A program made the translations under genes and the position numbers. From JAVVFH01 sp032250585 (GTDB lineage Bacteria; Pseudomonadota; Gammaproteobacteria; Xanthomonadales; SZUA-36), in assembly GCA_032250585.1 (NCBI GenBank), contig JAVVFH010000136.1, positions 1 to 9,394 of the forward strand: 9,394 nucleotides of DNA, read 5' to 3'. Each line of letters opens with the position of its first letter. Position 1 is the first letter of the stretch. Of the stretch, positions 6,369 to 9,394 are shown piece by piece. Under the pieces are notes generated by a model. That model was not told the origin of the DNA. It searched no databases and was given only the letters and a program-made list of their open reading frames with translations.

Positions 6369-7238
6369 TCAGTCGCTACCCTGAACGTCCGAACCGAAAT
6401 AGTCGAAAAAGCTCGACGAGGGATCCAGCACCATTACGTCATTGCTGTTGCCGAAGGCCTTTCCGTAGGCTTCCAGGCTGCGGTAGAAGGCGTAGAACTC
6501 CTCGTCCTGGCCATAGGCCGCGGCATAGACTTCGGTCGCCCGGGCGTCACCCTCACCGCGCATTTGCTGGGCGTCGCGCTGCGCTTCGGCAACGATGACC
6601 CGCGCTTCACGGTCGGCGGTGGCACGAATGCGCTCGGCGGCCTCACGGCCCTGAAAGCGGTACAGGTTCGCCTCTTTCTGGCGATCCGCCGACATCCGGC
6701 GGAACACCGACTCGCGCACGTCGTCCGGCAGCTCGATGGCCTTGATGCGCACGTCCACGATCGCGATCCCGAACTCACCCGCCGCTTCATCGGTGGTGCG
6801 GGTGATGTCCTCCATAAGGACCACGCGCTCGGCGGAAATCACCTGCGCCAGAGTACGACTGGCGATCTGGTTACGGATGCGGTCCTTGATGATGCTATCC
6901 AGACGGTTCAGGGCAACCAATTCATTGCCCTGGGTCGAGGTATAAAACCTCGACACGTCCTGAATGCGCCACTTGACGAAGGAATCGACCGCGACGAACT
7001 TCGCCTCGGAGGTCAGCATCTGTTCCGGGTTGGTGTCCAGTGTCAACAGGCGTCGCTCGAACTTGCGCACATTGTTGACGAACGGCAGCTTTAAATGCAG
7101 GCCAGGCTCGTAGTCGGCCTTGACGATCCGGCCGAGCTGGAACTTGATGGCGTATTCGGTCTCCGTGACGACGAACAGGCTCGAGACACCCACGAAGCCG
7201 AGGACGGCCACCACAATTAGCAATACGGTGCGATTCAT
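6369..7238 (-). CDS. hflC: HflC, SPFH/prohibitin-family regulator of FtsH
   Basis: HflC pairs with HflK in a large periplasm-facing membrane assembly that surrounds and modulates the FtsH protease. The 289-residue protein has one N-terminal transmembrane anchor (about 4-23), an SPFH/Band 7 domain (about 25-190, including LGRIVKADYEPGLHLKLPF and the conserved IELPDDVRESVFRRM) and a charged helical region (about 185-245) rich in Ala, Arg and Glu, typical of SPFH coiled coils. It is shorter than E. coli HflC (334), like the versions in many other gammaproteobacteria. The ATG overlaps the hflK stop (TAATG), with a strong GGAGG (7246-7250) 7 nt upstream inside the last hflK codons, so HflK and HflC synthesis is coupled. 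The acidic tail (FGSDVQGSD) is unremarkable. Confidence 0.96.
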   Translation of the reverse strand: MNRTVLLIVVAVLGFVGVSSLFVVTETEYAIKFQLGRIVKADYEPGLHLKLPFVNNVRKFERRLLTLDTNPEQMLTSEAKFVAVDSFVKWRIQDVSRFYTSTQGNELVALNRLDSIIKDRIRNQIASRTLAQVISAERVVLMEDITRTTDEAAGEFGIAIVDVRIKAIELPDDVRESVFRRMSADRQKEANLYRFQGREAAERIRATADREARVIVAEAQRDAQQMRGEGDARATEVYAAAYGQDEEFYAFYRSLEAYGKAFGNSNDVMVLDPSSSFFDYFGSDVQGSD

Positions 7239-8374
7239 TATCTGCCCTCCCGGCGCGGTGTGCGGTCATTTTGTCTTACTGAGTTCTCGCCGACCGGAGC
7301 CTGGCCCGGCGTGACCAGCGGTGGCATTCTCTCTACCCCGCCGTCCCCGGCGCCGAGCTGGTCGAGCGGCAGGTACAGCACGTTGCCGCTTTGATCGGCA
7401 TCGATCAGTACCTTCTTGCTGCGGGCGAACACGTTCTCCATGGTTTGCAGGTACAGCCGCTTGCGGGTGATGTCGGGCGCCTTCTGGTATTCGTCGAACA
7501 GCAACCTGAAGCGGTTCGCCTCACCGTCGGCCAGTGCGATGGTGGCTGCCCGGTAGCCCTCGGCCTCCTGCATGATGCGGGCGGCCTGGCCGCGCGCATC
7601 CGGCACGACGCTGTTGGCATGCACCTGGGCTTCCTCGATGAAGCGTTCGCGGTCCTCGCGGGCCCGGATCACGTCCGAGTAAGCCTCGCGAACCTGTGCC
7701 GGCACCTGCACGTCGACCAGGTTGAACTCGGTGATCATGATGCCCGCCTGGTAGCGGTCCATGGTCTCCTGCAAAATGCGCCGGGTTTCGATGCGCACGG
7801 CGTCGCGCTGCACACCCTCGAGGATGGCATCGAGACGGTTGGTGCCGACCGATTCACGCAACGCGCTTTCCGCGGCTTGCACGACGGTCATCTCCGGGCC
7901 GCGGACGTTGAACAGGAAGTCCTGGGCGGCGGAAATGCGGTACTGAACCTTGTAGTTGAACTCGACGAGGTTTTCATCTTCTGTCAGCATGTGCCCGCGG
8001 TCTTCCAGCGAGCGCACGCTGCTGACGTTCACCGCAGTCATGGTCTCGAAGGGTCGCGGCAGCGTGAAATTGATGCCGGGGCCCAAAGTGCGGTTGTAGG
8101 CGCCGAAGCGCAGGACGACGCCCTGCTCGGCTTCGTCGATGATGTGCACGGAATCCCAGGCGCCCCACAGGAGCAGAGCCACAACCACGATGGCGATGAT
8201 GCCCCCGCTGCCGTTGCCGCCGCCGGGATCGGACTTGCCGCGTTTCCCGCCCCCGCCAAAAATGGACCGGAGGCTGTTGTTCAGTTTCTGGAACACTTCC
8301 TCCAGGTCCGGCGGCTGCTGGTTTCCTGAACTCCAGGGATCTTTGTCACCCTTACCGGGTTCTTTCCAGGGCAT
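7238..8374 (-). CDS. hflK: HflK, SPFH/prohibitin-family regulator of FtsH
   Basis: HflK is the partner of HflC in the FtsH-HflKC complex. The 378 residues show the expected order: a Gly/Pro-rich cytoplasmic N-terminus starting MPWKEPG (1-57, with the GGGGKRGKSDPGGG linker), one transmembrane helix (about 58-74), the SPFH domain (about 76-260, with FGAYNRTLGPGINFTLPRPFE) and a helical region (about 235-320), then a Pro-rich tail. The start is supported by AGGAG (8381-8385) 6 nt before ATG 8374. It lies 80 bp downstream of the hflX stop, a gap that holds a candidate promoter and a hairpin, and overlaps hflC by one base. Length and motifs leave little doubt. Confidence 0.96.
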   Translation of the reverse strand: MPWKEPGKGDKDPWSSGNQQPPDLEEVFQKLNNSLRSIFGGGGKRGKSDPGGGNGSGGIIAIVVVALLLWGAWDSVHIIDEAEQGVVLRFGAYNRTLGPGINFTLPRPFETMTAVNVSSVRSLEDRGHMLTEDENLVEFNYKVQYRISAAQDFLFNVRGPEMTVVQAAESALRESVGTNRLDAILEGVQRDAVRIETRRILQETMDRYQAGIMITEFNLVDVQVPAQVREAYSDVIRAREDRERFIEEAQVHANSVVPDARGQAARIMQEAEGYRAATIALADGEANRFRLLFDEYQKAPDITRKRLYLQTMENVFARSKKVLIDADQSGNVLYLPLDQLGAGDGGVERMPPLVTPGQAPVGENSVRQNDRTPRREGR

Positions 8375-8404
8375 TTGATTCTCCTGTCCTAGTACCTTCA
8401 GCTA

Positions 8405-8458
8405 GCTTGGGTTGTGCCCAAGCACTTTCAAGTATGCGAAATAAATGGAATAGATCAA
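8405..8458 (-). promoter_or_regulatory. hflX-hflK gap: candidate internal promoter and 5' hairpin
   Basis: On the minus strand, TTGATC (8453-8458) and CATACT (8431-8436) are 16 bp apart in an AT-rich patch, each 4 of 6 to the sigma-70 consensus. A start near 8424 would put the perfect stem-loop GCTTGGG-TTGTG-CCCAAGC (8405-8423, as read on plus) at the very 5' end of an hflKC transcript. The hairpin has no T-run on either strand, so it is not an intrinsic terminator; it could also be a processing or stabilising site in the hflX read-through mRNA. The promoter is weak evidence; the hairpin is plainly visible. Confidence 0.35.
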
Positions 8459-9394
8459 GCTCCGGCTTCGGCCGTCGCCAACAGTTTGTTCCGGACCAGC
8501 TCACCCTCGCTTCCCGGCAGTCGTGCCAGGCGCTCGGCGGTCTCCATCGGCACGTCGACGTGCAGCATCCACGAGCCGTTTGCGGCGATTCGTTCCTCGC
8601 TCACGACACCCAGTTCGAACAGCTGGGCGCGCAGTTTCGCATCAGGCCCACCCAGCTCGATCCAGCGGTTGATGCGGTCGCTGGACAGTACCTGGCTGAT
8701 GGCCTCGCGCAATTCCTCGATGCCCTCGCCGCGACGCGCGGAAATGCGGATGCTGCGCGGATTGCCCTCCGCATCGCTGCACAGCTTCGCTTTTTGTCCG
8801 GTGCGGTCGATTTTGTTGAAGACCCGCAGGATTGGAATATTCTCCGCACCGATGGATTCGAGCACGCCCTCGACATCCTGCTGGCGCTCGGCATGGTAGG
8901 GATCCGACGCGTCCACCACGTGGATCAGCAGATCGGCCTCGCGCGCTTCTTGCAGGGTCGAGCGGAACGCAGCGATCAATTCGTGCGGCAGGTCGCTGAC
9001 GAAACCGACCGTGTCGGCCAGCAGAACTTCGCCGCAATGCATGTCCTCGATGCTCCGCACCGTCGGATCGAGGGTAGCGAACAACCGGTCCTGGGCGCCG
9101 ACCGTCGCGCCGGTCAGGGCATTGAACAGGGTCGACTTCCCGGCGTTGGTATAGCCCACCAGCGCCACCAGAGGCGCGCGGGAACGGACGCGCTGCCGAC
9201 GGCTCTGGTTACGCTGTATGGCGACCTTGTCGAGGCGCTCCCTGAGCTGGCGGATGCGTGCGCCGATCAGCCGGCGGTCGGTCTCGAGCTGGGTGATTCC
9301 GCTGGGGTGGGATTTCAGGTGCAGACCCACATAATCCGGCCGCCATGCTGCTTGTAATGCGTCGTTTATTACTTCCTGGTCCGTGCCCTGCCCG
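8455..9394 (-). CDS. hflX: HflX ribosome-splitting GTPase, 5'-partial with aberrant N-terminal segment
   Basis: HflX is a GTPase that binds the 50S subunit and splits stalled ribosomes. The frame is open to the window edge; a GTG at 9328-9330 is possible but unlikely to be the true start. Numbered from that GTG, visible elements are TQLETDRR (13-20), a charged helical linker, G1 GYTNAGKST (59-67), G2 ATLDPT, G3 DTVGF with the HflX-type LPHELIAAF extension, G4 NKID (172-175), G5 SARRG and a C-terminal domain. From residue 13 on it is a normal HflX. Upstream, the near-invariant GPGE preceding TQLETDRR and the expected WTHLERQ region are missing; positions 9295-9394 encode unrelated residues in frame. 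Insertion, rearrangement or chimeric assembly is likely, and the product as written may be non-functional in 50S binding. Confidence 0.85.
   Translation of the reverse strand, partial: GQGTDQEVINDALQAAWRPDYVGLHLKSHPSGITQLETDRRLIGARIRQLRERLDKVAIQRNQSRRQRVRSRAPLVALVGYTNAGKSTLFNALTGATVGAQDRLFATLDPTVRSIEDMHCGEVLLADTVGFVSDLPHELIAAFRSTLQEAREADLLIHVVDASDPYHAERQQDVEGVLESIGAENIPILRVFNKIDRTGQKAKLCSDAEGNPRSIRISARRGEGIEELREAISQVLSSDRINRWIELGGPDAKLRAQLFELGVVSEERIAANGSWMLHVDVPMETAERLARLPGSEGELVRNKLLATAEAGA

Noticed and set aside
6063..7094. 343-codon plus-strand frame opposite the purA start, yjeT and hflC
   Set aside because: It crosses three genes on the other strand, has no recognisable domain, and mirrors their codon positions.
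7391..8329. 312-codon plus-strand frame opposite hflK
   Set aside because: Shadow of the hflK frame, with no domain and no RBS. The 8407-9357 frame opposite hflX is rejected for the same reasons.

Overview
The window is GC-rich chromosomal DNA from a gammaproteobacterium. The gene order hflX-hflK-hflC-yjeT(DUF2065)-purA, followed further on by rnr-rlmB, is the conserved gammaproteobacterial hfl/purA/rnr neighbourhood. GTGG-type REP palindromes, the short (289-residue) HflC and the absence of hisZ next to purA are compatible with a Xanthomonadales- or Chromatiales-like lineage, but the sequence alone does not fix the genus. Nearly everything is core housekeeping; I see no phage, CRISPR, toxin-antitoxin or defence locus.

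Layout from right to left on the minus strand: the C-terminal two thirds of hflX enters from the right edge, followed by hflK and hflC (membrane regulators of FtsH; the stop and start overlap as TAATG), yjeT/DUF2065 (small two-pass membrane protein) and purA (adenylosuccinate synthetase). These five genes have gaps of 80 bp or less and probably form one transcription unit, with a possible internal promoter ahead of hflK. At the left, rnr (RNase R) and rlmB (23S rRNA Gm2251 methyltransferase) form a second minus-strand unit with overlapping stop and start (TGATG).

Between the two blocks lies a plus-strand island: a well-formed tRNA-Leu(CAG) gene with a good sigma-70 promoter and a strong intrinsic terminator, then a class I aspartate/aromatic aminotransferase with its own promoter. 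The tRNA is divergent from rnr and the aminotransferase is convergent with purA. The 83-bp convergent gap holds a REP-like palindrome whose second, degenerate copy runs into the purA stop codon.

The most notable anomaly is at the right edge. HflX is canonical up to the TQLETDRR motif, and upstream of position 9294 (in the protein's N-terminal direction) the expected conserved residues are replaced by unrelated sequence that stays in frame. This suggests an insertion, a rearrangement or an assembly chimera. The other observations are small regulatory-scale structures: a hairpin abutting the tRNA 5' end, a tail-less RNase R, an A8 tract in purA, and a hairpin at the purA start codon.
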